64,000 nt of DNA. Source: Allobosea sp. 67-29. GTDB lineage: Bacteria > Pseudomonadota > Alphaproteobacteria > Rhizobiales > Beijerinckiaceae. The DNA is taken from NCBI RefSeq assembly GCF_001898115.1, contig NZ_MKSQ01000014.1, positions 311,582 through 375,581 on the forward strand. Direction: 5' to 3'. Below are positions 10,801 through 20,684 of the stretch, in pieces (position 1 is the stretch's first letter; each line of letters opens with the position of its first letter). Position numbers and translations under genes: made by a program. The notes beneath the pieces are model-generated. The model was not told where the DNA came from, did not search any database, and saw only the letters and a list, made by a program, of their open reading frames with translations.

Positions 10801-13800
10801 TCCGACGTCGTGCGCAACGCGCCATTGTCGAATGTCAGCCCGCCGCTGGCCGCGCCGAGATTGGCGTCGGCCGAAACCTGCAACTTGCCACCCGAGATGA
10901 CCGTGCCGCCGCTGTAGCTGTTCGCGCCGCCGAGGATGAGCGTGCCGTCGCCGGTCTTCTCGAAACCGGCCGTGCCGGTGAGCGTTGCGTCGATCCCGGC
11001 CGTCTCGCCATCGAGCACCCTGATTTCCGGCGTGGTGATGGTGATGCCGCCGCCGCTATAGCCATGCAGGTCGAGGCTGTCGCCGGTCAGTGTGTAGCTG
11101 CCGCCGGCAAATTGCAGCCCGACGGCGCCCAGCGCACCGTTGACGCTGTCGAGCGTGACGGTGCCCCCCGGGCCCCGGAACACGCCATAGCCGCTGCCCC
11201 ATTGCGTCGGCGTTGCGCCGCCGAGGTCCAGCCAGTTCTGATTGGTGGCAGTCCAGCTACCACTGGCGCCACCGGCCGATGTCGTGCCCCATAGCTGCAG
11301 GATGTTGACGCCATTGGCGCCGACGAGCACATCGACCCTGCCGCTTTGCGAGGTGTCGACGCTGTAATTGTAAGCGAACGGCCCGGTGTTGGGCACCGTC
11401 CCGACGGGAAGGCCACCACCCGACAGGGTTCCCGTATAGGTGAAGGCGCGGTGGTAGCCGAGCGCGGGTTGGGAGCTGCTGGCGAGATTCAACGTCCCGC
11501 CATTGAGGGCGAGGTTGCCGTTGACGCGCGTCGTCGCCGAGCCGGCTGCTGACGATCCGTAGCCATGCAGCCGGTAGTCGTAAGCGCTGCCGGAATTCAG
11601 CGTCAGCGTGCCATCGACGATGAGGCCGGCGGCATCCGAAGGCCGGAGGGTGCCCCCGCCATTGACGGTCACGTTGCCGTTGACCGTGAGCGCGTTCCAG
11701 CCGGAAGGCGCGAGCGTGCCGCCGTTGTTGACGGTCGTCGCGCCGATGCTGCCGCCGCCTTCGACCCGGCCGCCGCCATCGATGCTGACGGTGCCGCCGA
11801 GACGTGCGGTATCTGCCATCCGAAGCGTGCTGCCGGCGATTGTTGTCGGCCCTGAGAACCCCCCGCTATCGGCCGTGAGGATCGTCGTACCGGCGCGGAG
11901 GTCGATCGCGCCTGCGCCCGAGACTGCTCTGGTGAATGTGTAGCCGCTGGAGGTGTGGTTGAAGACCAGCCTGCCGGTGCCGGCACCGAACTGGATGTCG
12001 CTGGCGAGTGTCCCAGGTGCGGTCGCGGCTTGCCCGGCAGCCGCGCCGATATTGATGGTGCCGACGCTGCCCAGGTTCTTGGCGACCTCGATGTTCCGGC
12101 CCCCGCCAGCGCCGGCCCTGCCGCCGTCGGCGACCGTAAGTTCGGCACTGCCGCGGTTCGCGATCGTGAGCGTATCTGCCGTCAGGCTCGACGTGGCCCC
12201 GGACACCAGGGCCGATGCCGTGCCGGCATCGCCAAGCACGAGACTGCCGGCTCCCAGATGCGAGCCGTTGCCGGTGATGCTGATCGTGCCGGCCCCGCCG
12301 ATCGCCGTTCCGGCGTTGATCGAGCCGGCGAGAACGGTGCCTCCATCGGAGACCGTCAGGCCGCCCTGACCTTGATTGCCAACGACAAGCGGACCGTCGA
12401 CGGTCCATTTCGCTCCAGCCCCCGAGACCGAGACGGCTGCGGTCGAACCCGCGCCGTTTGCGATCTGAGCATTCATCGCCGTGAGCTGCGCTCCTGCCGA
12501 GAAGGCGAGCGTTCCGGCGTCGATCGCCATGTCGCCGCGAAAGGCCGTCGCAGCACCCGACAGGGTCCAGGTGCTCGCGCCGCCCTTGTTGAAATCCGAG
12601 AAGCCCAGATATTGCGAACCTAGTCCGCTGAGATCGAAGCCCGCATTCGTCGCGCCGCCGAGAATGAGGGTCGCATTACTGCCGCCGACCACCTTGCCGA
12701 CCAGATCGTATCCCGCCTGCAACTCGACCGAGTTGCCGCTGCCGTTGAGGGCAATCGCCGCGCCTTGCGAGCCGGGAACAAAGCCCTGGCTGTCGCCGCC
12801 GCGCACCTCTCCGGCGATGAACAGGGATGTCCCGCCACGCAGCACCTCGATGCCCGAGCCGCCATCGCCTCCGCGGCCGGCGGATGATTGCTCGCCGAGC
12901 CCGCCGCGGCCGGCGGATGATTGCTCGCCGAGCCCGCCGCGTCCGCCAGATACTTGCGCGCCGTTCTGAACCGTAACGTTGGCTCGGCCGTCGACGAAAA
13001 TGCCTGCACCGCCGCCGCCGCCGAACAATGCACCGTTGACATCGCCACCGCCGCCGCCGGTCGCAGTCCCGCCCACTGTGATGGTCGCGGGCCCGGCTAC
13101 ACGAATGCCGTCGCCTCCCCAGCCGGGCGAAGCAAGATAGCCGGCCCTGCCACCCTTGCCCCCGAGGGCATGGCTATCCGACGACAGGGAGATGATCGTA
13201 CTGCCGCCGCTCGTCGCGACGACCTCGATGCCGGCACCGCCACGGCCGCCGTTTCCGTTCGTTCCGAAATTGCCGCGAGCGCCATCCGTCATGCCGCTAT
13301 AGCCGTAGCTCGAGCCGCCATTGCCTCCGCCTCCGAGGCCGCCGCCGTCGCCGCCGTTGCCGCCCTGAGCGGTCGTCGCAAAAAGGCTGATCTGTCGGCC
13401 GTAGAGCGACAGCAGACCGGCGCCGCCGGCACCGCCGTCTCCAGCGGAGCCGCCGGGTCCGCCATCGCCCGGATACATGCGGATCGGCAAACAGCCCCGA
13501 CCTCCCGGAAGGCAGGTTTGCGACACATAGGCCCCCGAGCCCGATCCTCCGTCGCCGCCGTCTCCGCCTCGGCCGCCATTGCCGCCCTGCAGAGTCGCAT
13601 TCGTGGTCGTCACGACAAGGTTAGGCGGTGGGACCCAGTGAAACCCGACCGACGAAGGGCCGAAGACGAGCTCTTGACCCGGCAAAGACAACCCCGCGGC
13701 ACCGCCGCCGCCACCACCGCCACCGCCTCCACCAGCGCCCCCATGTCCGATGAAGGGGTCTCTATAGGAGTTGCCGCCGTTCGCTCCGGTTCCGCCATTG

Positions 13801-14357
13801 CCGCCATCCCCGCCGACCAGGTTGATCGTCTGGTTTGCCGTCAGCAATGTCCCGTAGAAATCGAGACCGACGGCTCCCCCGCCACCGCCGCCGCCACTGC
13901 CGCCATCATGTCCCGGGGCGCCGGCAGCGCCATGCGAGGGCGAGCCTCCTGCCGAACCGGACTGCCCGACATGGCCGAGATATCCGGGTGGAATCGACGG
14001 CAGAACGGATGAATTGCCGCTGATGTCGCCGCCAGCGCCGCCGCCATGGCCGGCCACGCCGCTGCCGCCCTTGCCGCCTGTGGACCCGCCGCTCGGCCGG
14101 GCATTGGCCCCGCCACCTCCGCCACCGCCGCCGCCGGAATATTCGCCACCGAGGCTACCTGCTTGTCCCGTGGTGGGGCGACTGACGCCGTGGGCACCGC
14201 CGGCTCCTCCCTTTCCGCTGACTTGCCCCCAGGCGGGCAGTGCCAACACGAGTGGCGCGCAGGAAGCGGCTGATCCGGCCAGAGCGAGCCAGACGCGCAG
14301 CATCGCGGTCGAGCAGGCGAGGTGGCTCGATCTGCGGAGGGGAGGGAACGCGGCCAT
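7839..14357 (-). CDS. Large autotransporter: Gly-rich N-terminus, PATR-repeat passenger, C-terminal beta-barrel
   Basis: 2172 aa; signal peptide ...LALPAWGQ; repeated GGxGGxGG; repeated GTLILGGANSYSGGT-type autotransporter strand repeats; barrel GFALWARGFGSWGQ...FNARLAVKF with terminal Phe. Confidence 0.93.
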   Translation of the reverse strand: MAAFPPLRRSSHLACSTAMLRVWLALAGSAASCAPLVLALPAWGQVSGKGGAGGAHGVSRPTTGQAGSLGGEYSGGGGGGGGGANARPSGGSTGGKGGSGVAGHGGGAGGDISGNSSVLPSIPPGYLGHVGQSGSAGGSPSHGAAGAPGHDGGSGGGGGGGAVGLDFYGTLLTANQTINLVGGDGGNGGTGANGGNSYRDPFIGHGGAGGGGGGGGGGGAAGLSLPGQELVFGPSSVGFHWVPPPNLVVTTTNATLQGGNGGRGGDGGDGGSGSGAYVSQTCLPGGRGCLPIRMYPGDGGPGGSAGDGGAGGAGLLSLYGRQISLFATTAQGGNGGDGGGLGGGGNGGSSYGYSGMTDGARGNFGTNGNGGRGGAGIEVVATSGGSTIISLSSDSHALGGKGGRAGYLASPGWGGDGIRVAGPATITVGGTATGGGGGDVNGALFGGGGGAGIFVDGRANVTVQNGAQVSGGRGGLGEQSSAGRGGLGEQSSAGRGGDGGSGIEVLRGGTSLFIAGEVRGGDSQGFVPGSQGAAIALNGSGNSVELQAGYDLVGKVVGGSNATLILGGATNAGFDLSGLGSQYLGFSDFNKGGASTWTLSGAATAFRGDMAIDAGTLAFSAGAQLTAMNAQIANGAGSTAAVSVSGAGAKWTVDGPLVVGNQGQGGLTVSDGGTVLAGSINAGTAIGGAGTISITGNGSHLGAGSLVLGDAGTASALVSGATSSLTADTLTIANRGSAELTVADGGRAGAGGGRNIEVAKNLGSVGTINIGAAAGQAATAPGTLASDIQFGAGTGRLVFNHTSSGYTFTRAVSGAGAIDLRAGTTILTADSGGFSGPTTIAGSTLRMADTARLGGTVSIDGGGRVEGGGSIGATTVNNGGTLAPSGWNALTVNGNVTVNGGGTLRPSDAAGLIVDGTLTLNSGSAYDYRLHGYGSSAAGSATTRVNGNLALNGGTLNLASSSQPALGYHRAFTYTGTLSGGGLPVGTVPNTGPFAYNYSVDTSQSGRVDVLVGANGVNILQLWGTTSAGGASGSWTATNQNWLDLGGATPTQWGSGYGVFRGPGGTVTLDSVNGALGAVGLQFAGGSYTLTGDSLDLHGYSGGGITITTPEIRVLDGETAGIDATLTGTAGFEKTGDGTLILGGANSYSGGTVISGGKLQVSADANLGAASGGLTFDNGALRTTSDILSTRNVALLGTGAIETDAGTTLTLSGPAGGAGGLIKWGDGTLLLTGTNSWAGGTLLTAGTIRAGSAGALPTMTDWVLTGGKLDLAGHDLSMAFLASTGGEIALGGADLTVNQVQDSLYAGTITGVGRLLKDGPGALLLTGTNGYSGGTVIRDGTLAIVADANLGSAASAIAFDGGGRLMTLADITSGRSVTLAGTGTIETAAGTRFVLGGSTSGSGNLVKEGWGTLALTGSAGHAGGTTIAAGTLQIGDGSTTGELAGDVSNDAVLRFNRSNLYSFGGAISGAGIVLQSGTGMTSLTGTNSYSGGTLIEAGTLQVSRDANLGAGGTAVTFLGGALRFGASFNTDRPLLLIGNGTVDTNGHDATLTGGVYGYGDLIKAGAGTLTLSGANSYRNTLVTAGTLIGDAASISGDITNNGAVVFNQRNDASLAGVLSGTGSFTKAGGGALALTGDSSGFSGSTTVSAGTLIVNGALGGGLDVLSGSRLQGNGSVGPTTIHAGATIAPGNSIGTLTVSGDIGFEHGATYAVEVSPGGSSSDLIRASGKARLSGGSVVHIGEEGTYWANQRYTILTAGQGVEGRFDDVSSNFLFLDPRLEYDTNNVRLTLLRNDLPFAAIAQTRNQTQTALGLESLGYANPLWLSFTQLRDEGEARRAYDSLSGEIHASAKTVLIEGSQEVRNAVSDRIRAAFDGIGAPRIATLAYASSHGAVAAGASEGFALWARGFGSWGQTRGDGNAASLTRSSGGLLAGFDVPVASEARLGVMAGYSRSTFEIARRRSRGEADNYHIGLYGGAELDRFRLSGGVTYAWHELDTRRSAVFSGFGEELRSDYGARSLQAFGEIAYRFDLGRATIEPFVNLAYVNLRSAGFTETGGVAALTARAQTTAVAFATLGLRAQMSFDLGSSVARINGTLGWRHAAGDVTPVSLQAFSGGAPFSIAGAPIARDALVVSTGLALNLSPEAEIGLSYDGQLASRATDHAFNARLAVKF
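12873..12938 (-). repeat. Two exact tandem copies of a 33-bp unit in the autotransporter (RGGLGEQSSAG x2)
   Basis: 12873-12905 and 12906-12938 are identical. Confidence 0.9.
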
Positions 14358-14360
14358 CGT

Positions 14361-15587
14361 CTACGGGTTCGCCGGGGTCAGTTCCGCCGCCAGATCACGG
14401 ACAGCGGTCCTCAGCCCTTCGAACATGGCGAAGTCGACCTTGCTCGCGACGACGAAGATGCCGAGCCTGCGATTGGGCGAGAGCACGACATAGCTCATGA
14501 AGCCGCCGATTCCGCCGCTTTTGCCGAGGAGGAGAGGCACCCTGTCCTTCGGCCGGCTGACGATCCAGCCAAGCCCCATCCCCTCGGAGTCCGTCGCCTC
14601 GACGCCGACCAGGCGGGAAAGCCCGTCATGCGGTCGCCAGAGCGCATGTGCGAGCGTCCGTGCCGGCCGCCCGGCCGCATCGTCGGCAAGGTGCCAGCGC
14701 ATCCACCTCACCATGTCGTCGGCCGTGGTGTAGATGCCGGCGCTGGCCTGCATCACCTCGCTCGCCTCCCAGTTCGGGTCGGGCTTTCCGAACGGGTCGA
14801 GCCCGGTCATCAGCCGAGGCTTCTGTGCCTCCGAGAGGCGCAAGGTCGTATCTGCCATCCCGAGCGGCTTGGTGATGCGCTCGCCGACCAGTTCCGCGAA
14901 CGGCTTTCCGCCGGCCTGGCCAAGCGCCTCGCCGAGCAGGCCGAAGCCGAAATTCGAGTAGATTGCGGTCGTGCCCGGGCGATAGGCGGGCCGATGGCTC
15001 GACATCCAGTCCCAGTAATACGAGGCCTTGTAGGCCGCGAACGGGTTTTTCTCGTCAGGCGGCGTCGCCGGATCGGGCATCTCGCGCGGCAGGCCGGCCG
15101 AATGCGTTGCAAGGTCGAGCAGCGTGACCGGCCTGTCTTCGAAAGCCAGCGGCGTCTTCCCCGGCGGAGCATAGCCGGCAAGCGGCGCATCGAGCGCAAC
15201 CTGTCCGGTGGCCGCCATGGCGGCGAGCACATCGGTCGCGAAAACCTTCGAGACCGAGCCGACGCGGACGATCGAACGGCCATCCGGCTCCTTGCCGCTG
15301 CCCGGGGCGATCTCGCCATATCCCGCAATGAAGCTATCCTCGCCGCGGACGACGGCGAGGATCAGGCCAGGGGCGCGCGCGTTGAGGAACATTCCGACGC
15401 CGGCCATCGACGCCGCATCGCGCAGCGCGAGATCTTCGGCTTCCGCCCGCTGCGCGCCCGCGGTCGATGCGATCGCAAACAGGGAGCAAAGCAAGAGCCG
15501 TACGATTTTGCGGGCCGGCAAGGATCTCGGTTTCAGTTCGTCGAGGCGCGGGGGGCGGCGAAAAGGCATAGGCGGAGGCGGGTCCAT
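14361..15587 (-). CDS. Serine hydrolase of beta-lactamase/penicillin-binding family
   Basis: SVSKVF (SxxK), YSNFGFGLLGEAL (YxN), C-terminal GKSGGIGGF; stop lies 3 nt before autotransporter start. Confidence 0.88.
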   Translation of the reverse strand: MDPPPPMPFRRPPRLDELKPRSLPARKIVRLLLCSLFAIASTAGAQRAEAEDLALRDAASMAGVGMFLNARAPGLILAVVRGEDSFIAGYGEIAPGSGKEPDGRSIVRVGSVSKVFATDVLAAMAATGQVALDAPLAGYAPPGKTPLAFEDRPVTLLDLATHSAGLPREMPDPATPPDEKNPFAAYKASYYWDWMSSHRPAYRPGTTAIYSNFGFGLLGEALGQAGGKPFAELVGERITKPLGMADTTLRLSEAQKPRLMTGLDPFGKPDPNWEASEVMQASAGIYTTADDMVRWMRWHLADDAAGRPARTLAHALWRPHDGLSRLVGVEATDSEGMGLGWIVSRPKDRVPLLLGKSGGIGGFMSYVVLSPNRRLGIFVVASKVDFAMFEGLRTAVRDLAAELTPANP

Positions 15588-15744
15588 CGAACGATGTCCG
15601 CATTGAGATCGCCCGCCCGCCGGGCGGCAAGCACTGTTCGACGAACAGACATGCGGGTTCGACGAACGGCGCCCCGAGCCGAACTCATCGTGAGGAATCG
15701 GTTAAACGGCCGAAGATCGAGACCCCGCGAATCGGCCGCGGTTC

Positions 15745-16680
15745 TCAGACGCCGAGGCGCTTTCGCAGCTCCTGCCGATATTGTCGTGAGACCGGCCAGC
15801 CCTCGGCCACGCGGTTGAGTCCAACGGTCCAGCGATCGCCGGCGCGTCGGTCGAGGCCGTTGACATGCTGCAGGTTGACGATCGCCGTGCGGTGAATGCG
15901 CAGGAACGAGGCTGACGGCAGCATTCCGGTCCAGAGCGCGAGAGGGCGTAGATCCAGCACGGCCGAACCATCGTGCAGCCAGACCTTCACATAATCACGC
16001 GCAGACCGGACGCCGAGGATGGTTTGCGGCTCGACCCCGATGACCTGCCCCGGTCGGCGCAGATAGATCAGCGGGACGAACGGTCTCGAGGCGCCGGCAA
16101 CGGCCCGTCCGTCCTGGAAGGAACCATAGCGCGCCAGCGCGATCAGCTCGGCGCATTGGAAGAGCGCTTTGATGTCGGCGGGCGGCCAGCGTCGGATCGC
16201 CGTGGTCGCATCGAATCCAATGCAGGCGCGCAATCGTCCCTCGTGAAAAACCGGTACGCTGAGGACGCTCTTGTCGTTTTGCCTGAGCATCTCGACCTGG
16301 AGCGCGCGGGCCGGGCGTGGCAGGTCGGCGACGCGGTTGATCATCACCGCCTGGCCCTTCACCAGAAACTGGTGGAGCCAGGCGATCATTGTCACGGACG
16401 TGTTCTGCAGATCCTCGACGAACGAGCGGATGCCTTGCCTGCTCCACTCATGCGTGTTCCGGAAACGGAGCAATTCGGCGTCGTATTCGAACATCCAGGC
16501 CCGATCCGCAGCGGCGAGTTCGCCGATTTCGGCGAGCGCGGCGGTGATCGCAATGTCGATCGGCTCGCGAAACAGCCACCGGGCCACGTAGTACGGCCAG
16601 CTCGGCATCGTCCCTTCGCCACATGCCTCTGATGGATTGATTTCATAGACGGCATGGGCCGCGGGAGCCGGATACTCCAT
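15745..16680 (-). CDS. GAF-domain LytTR transcriptional regulator
   Basis: GAF-like N-terminus (AADRAWMFEYDAELLRFRNTHEW...KSVLSVPVFHEGRLRACIGFD); C-terminal LytTR pattern (SARDYVKVWLHDGSAVLDLRPLALW...FLRIHRTAIVNLQHVNGLDR). Confidence 0.82.
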   Translation of the reverse strand: MEYPAPAAHAVYEINPSEACGEGTMPSWPYYVARWLFREPIDIAITAALAEIGELAAADRAWMFEYDAELLRFRNTHEWSRQGIRSFVEDLQNTSVTMIAWLHQFLVKGQAVMINRVADLPRPARALQVEMLRQNDKSVLSVPVFHEGRLRACIGFDATTAIRRWPPADIKALFQCAELIALARYGSFQDGRAVAGASRPFVPLIYLRRPGQVIGVEPQTILGVRSARDYVKVWLHDGSAVLDLRPLALWTGMLPSASFLRIHRTAIVNLQHVNGLDRRAGDRWTVGLNRVAEGWPVSRQYRQELRKRLGV

Positions 16681-17120
16681 GCTGTAAAGGACCTCCTGCC
16701 GTCGAGCACCAAGTCTACTCGCGACCTATCCTACAGAAAATCAACTCTCACCGGACTACCGAACTGGCATAATCTTCTCCCCAGAAGAGGAAGCTCAGCG
16801 ATCCTTGAAGACGCGGGGCCGGAAATGAATATTTCCGCAGGGGGGGCGGGGTTTCCTTCCCGACCGTCTCGCGGCAATCTAAACGGCCCAAAAGCAGACA
16901 CTCCGAGCGTCCGCAACGGGCCAATTCGGTAAGTTAGGACTGCTCGATACGGACCTTCCCGTGTGCCGCGGCCTGCTCACAAGCAACGTCACGCCCAATC
17001 TAAATCGGGGAGGGGGCTGACGAATTGGACCGCCGACGGTCCAGCGCCGGCGAAGCAGGCTGACGACGGACGCGACGACTCGGCCGCAAGCTACGATCGG
17101 AATGCCTTGGAAGCATAATT

Positions 17121-17144
17121 GACGCCCGGCTCAGGCCGGGCGTC
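17121..17144. terminator. Hairpin, 10-bp perfect stem (gacgcccggc-tcag-gccgggcgtc), no clear T-tract
   Basis: Exact inverted repeat just upstream of IS remnant. Confidence 0.45.
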
Positions 17145-17204
17145 CAGAGGTAGATTGCGGAACTCGACCGACAATCGCGGCAACACTATGCCTCTTGACC
17201 TGAG

Positions 17205-18280
17205 CCCCTGAACTTCCTCCAGATTTGAGTAGAGTCCGTCACTCATGGAGACGGACGATGCGCCCCTCACGGTTCACGGAAGAGCAGATTATCGGGATCC
17301 TGAAGGAGCAGGAGGCTGGAGCTGCGACGGCTGACGTCTGCTAGCCAAGCACGGCATCTCCTCGGCGACCTTCTACAAGTTCAAGGCGAAGTATGGCGGG
17401 ATGGACGTGTCGGATGCGCGCCGGCTGAAGACCCTCGAGGATGAGAACGCCCGCCTCAAGAAACTGCTGGCCGAGCAGAGGCTCGACAACGCGATCCTCA
17501 GGGATGTCGCCGCAAAAAAGGTGACGCCCGATGCGAAGCGGAAGGCGGTGGCTCATGCCTGCACGGTGCATGCGGTGAGCCAGCGTCGGGCGTGCCTGGC
17601 CTTGAAGATCGATCGCTCGACGGTGCGCTACACGAGCACCCGGCCGGACGATGCCCTGTTGCGCGAGGCGATGAAGGCCGCGGCGACGGAGCGCCGGCGG
17701 TTCGGCTATCGCAGGATCCACATCATGCTGGACCGCCAGGGCATCGTGATGAACCAGAAGAAGCTGCGGCGGCTCTACCGCGAAGAGAAGTTGCAGGTGC
17801 GCCGGCGTGGCGGCCGCAAACGGGCATTGGGCACGCGCAGGCCCATGCTCGTGCCTGATCGGGCCAATGCGCGCTGGAGCCTCGATTTTCTCTCCGACAC
17901 GATCTCGGACGGTCGCCGCTTCAGGGTGCTCGCCGTCGTCGCGACTACACGCGCGAGTGCCTGGCGCTCGTCGCCGACACCTCGCTCTCGGGCCTGTGCG
18001 TGGCTCGCGAACTGGATGGCGTCATTCGCCTGCGCGGCCGGCCGGGGACGATCGTGTCCGACAACGGCAGCGAGTTCACCTCGATGGCGATCCTGCGCTG
18101 GTGCCAGGAGACCGGGGTCGCGTGGCATTACATCGCCCCCGGCAAGCCGACGCAGAATGCCTTCGTCGAGAGCTTCAACGGGCGCCTCCGGGACGAGTGC
18201 CTCAACGACGCGCTGTTCTCGACGCTCGTCGAGGCCCGCAGCGCCATCGCCTCATGGAAGGAGGACTACCTCTTCTGGAT
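17205..18280 (+). mobile_element. Decayed IS3-family element (orfA/orfB transposase remnants, 3' end lost)
   Basis: MRPSRFTEEQIIGILKEQEAG...KHGISSATFYKFKAKYGGMD (orfA, frameshifted with TAG); SDARRLKTLEDENARLKKLLAEQRLDNAILRDV; orfB DDE core [11 protein letters not shown]...[23 protein letters not shown]; frameshift near 17940; truncated after WKEDY. Confidence 0.88.
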
Positions 18281-19114
18281 GTTGTCGAAATTCCGCGTCG
18301 CGCAGTCGCTGCTAAGGCTATCGAGCTCTTCCTCCTCGTGCTGGTGATCGCCTTCTGCTGGAACTGGGTAGCAATTCTGGCCGGGCGCTTTCGGCACCCA
18401 TCTGTCGGAGATCCGGAGGCCGAAGCGGCCTTGGTCGGGACACGGCTCAGCACAATCGGCCCCTTGCTCATCGGTTTTGCCAAGGCCATGCTTTTGACGC
18501 TCGGCGCGCTGACCGTCTTGGTGATGCTGGGTATCAATGTCTGGCCCCTGATCACTGGCCTGTCGATCTTCGGTCTCGCGATCGGCCTCGGATCTCAGAC
18601 TTTGGTCAAGGATGTTGTGGCCGGTTTGTTCTTCCTGGTCGATGATGCGTTTCGTCAAGGCGAATACATCGAGAGCTCGGGCGCCAAGGGTACTGTAGAG
18701 AAGATTTCACTGCGATCGGTCTCCTTGAGACACCCGCGCGGTGCAGTCGCGACTATCCCTTACGGTCAGATCGGAAAGATCCAGAATTTCAGCCGCGAGT
18801 GGGTGATCGAGAAGATGCTTTTCCGCGTCGCTCTCGACACCGACGTCGAAACCGTGCGGAAATTATTCAAGAAGGTTGGCTAGGAGATTGCTGCCGATCC
18901 CGAGCTTAATCCCGATCTGCTCGAGCCGTTCAAAAGCCAGGGAATTGCAGCGCTTGAGGACGGCACGTTGGTAATCCGCGGCAAGTTCAAGACAAAGGCT
19001 GGCCGGCAGTTTCAGATCCGCAAGGCGATTCTCGCCAAGGTGCGTCTGACCCTCCAGGAGAACGGCATCAAGCTGGTGCCGAAGCCTCTGCAAGTGCCGG
19101 GAGCTCAAGGGTGA
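18275..19114 (+). pseudogene. MscS family mechanosensitive channel, 5'-truncated with in-frame TAG
   Basis: INVWPLITGLSIFGLAIGLGSQTLVKDVVAGLFFLVDDAFRQGEYIESSGAKGTVEKISLRSVSLRHPRG...; TAG at 18881-18883, frame continues EIAADPELNPDLLEPFKSQGIAALEDGTLVIRGKFKTKAGRQFQIRKAILAKV. Confidence 0.88.
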
Positions 19115-19437
19115 ACTCAATGCCGAACGGCGGCAGGCTTACAGCCGTGGGCGAAAGACCGCCTGCGCTGCTGGAGACAGCTTCGGTGCGTGAAATGGGC
19201 AACTTGCGGAGGATGGCGGCAGCTTGTGCGATCGGGCTTGCAAGCCATGGCGGTCAAACTCAGGACTATCGGACTGAAGGAAGCGGATTTTCCTGATGTG
19301 CCTCTCGGGGTTTGCCGAGATGGTCAGCCTCAATCGGTTGGCGGAAAATCGCGGCGGAAGAGTTTTTCCTTCCGCGGCTTGCGATCCGGTATGAAGTGCC
19401 GGCTGCAATCCGGCTTCTGTTTCAGTGGAGGTTTCCC

Positions 19438-20019
19438 ATGTCGAAACATATTGGCGTGATGCTCGCCATCGCAATTGCCGCGGGCGCGGCGGGCTGTGCT
19501 ACCTATCCTGAGATCACAAGCCGAACGGTTATCGTCTCTGGGATCGGGCCGGTCGAAGTCGAGCACCTGACGGTGCGGGTGGTGTCGGTAGATCGATCCA
19601 ATCGTTCGGTGATTGTCGAGCAGCATGGCAACCAATGGCTCGTGGAGGTGCCGCCGGTCTTCGGCGATCTCCAGAGACTTCGCGCAGGCGACACGGTCGA
19701 GATTAGCCGGGTCGAGGGCGTCGCTGTCGGCGTTCGCCACAGCAGGCGCGGCTCGCGACCGGGGATCGCCTACACTGAAGCGACCACGGAGCCGACTTTC
19801 CAGAATCTACCGGACAAGTATGTCGTGAGGGCGGTCACGCTGACGGCAAAATTCGAGAGGTTCGATGCAAGCACCAACGTTGTGAGCTATGTCGGACCAC
19901 TTGGTCCGCGCTCGCTCGCCGTGCGGGACCCAGTCGTCAAGGCCGAGTTGCAGAAATTCCGGCGGGGTGACATGGTCGACCTAACCTTTGCCGAAGCTTT
20001 CCATATCGTCCTCAACTAG
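19438..20019 (+). CDS. Putative lipoprotein, hypothetical
   Basis: MSKHIGVMLAIAIAAGAAGCATYPEI lipobox-like start. Confidence 0.65.
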   Translation: MSKHIGVMLAIAIAAGAAGCATYPEITSRTVIVSGIGPVEVEHLTVRVVSVDRSNRSVIVEQHGNQWLVEVPPVFGDLQRLRAGDTVEISRVEGVAVGVRHSRRGSRPGIAYTEATTEPTFQNLPDKYVVRAVTLTAKFERFDASTNVVSYVGPLGPRSLAVRDPVVKAELQKFRRGDMVDLTFAEAFHIVLN

Positions 20020-20684
20020 CACCAGACCTTAAAAGCGGGTCGCTTCTCGCGGGGCGGCCCTTGTCACGCGTGGTTAGCCATTTCACCCCGACGGGTGGTT
20101 GGCGATCTGAAGTTGATATCCGTCGGCCGCCTCGCTCATTCTGCCAACTGCCGAATTGAACGAGAGTGGCGCACTTGCTCGCCAGGAAAGGGTCATACCA
20201 GCTATACATCGGGCGCAGCACGAATGCCGCTGCACGCCGCGGCACCCCAGCTTCCGGGCGTGATTTCGTCGCGGTGGGTTTCGTACGGCGACGCGTTGCG
20301 CCTGGAAGGAAAATGAAGGCGAAGCATGGGTCGATCGGAAGAGATCTCTCGCTGGTCACGCTTCGCATCTGCTACGACCGCTTTGCAATGTGGCGTAAAG
20401 CTGGTGTCTGGGGTCGCCTTATAGCCGCCATCACTGCGCGATGGCAGCATCCCGATAATCGATACCCCTCTGTACGCGCACACTCGCCAGCGCCGCCGCC
20501 ATGATGAACTTGGCAAGACCGATCCGCTGGATCTCCGGCCGGCCCGACCCTCATCCAATAGTCAAACAATATGATTATTCCTCCACCTCCGCGCATGTGT
20601 CATAAGAAGGGATAACAAGCTGCATCAAGCGGCGTGGCTCACCGCAGGAGGATCGGATGAAGCTCAAGGACATTCTGATCGCGT

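Noticed and set aside
12921-14012. 363-aa plus-strand ORF inside the autotransporter
   Set aside because: Antisense to Gly-rich repeats (Ala-rich shadow), no independent support
12900-14200. Repetitive ccgccgcc-type DNA as a CRISPR or satellite array
   Set aside because: It encodes the Gly-rich autotransporter region in frame; no regular direct repeat with unique spacers
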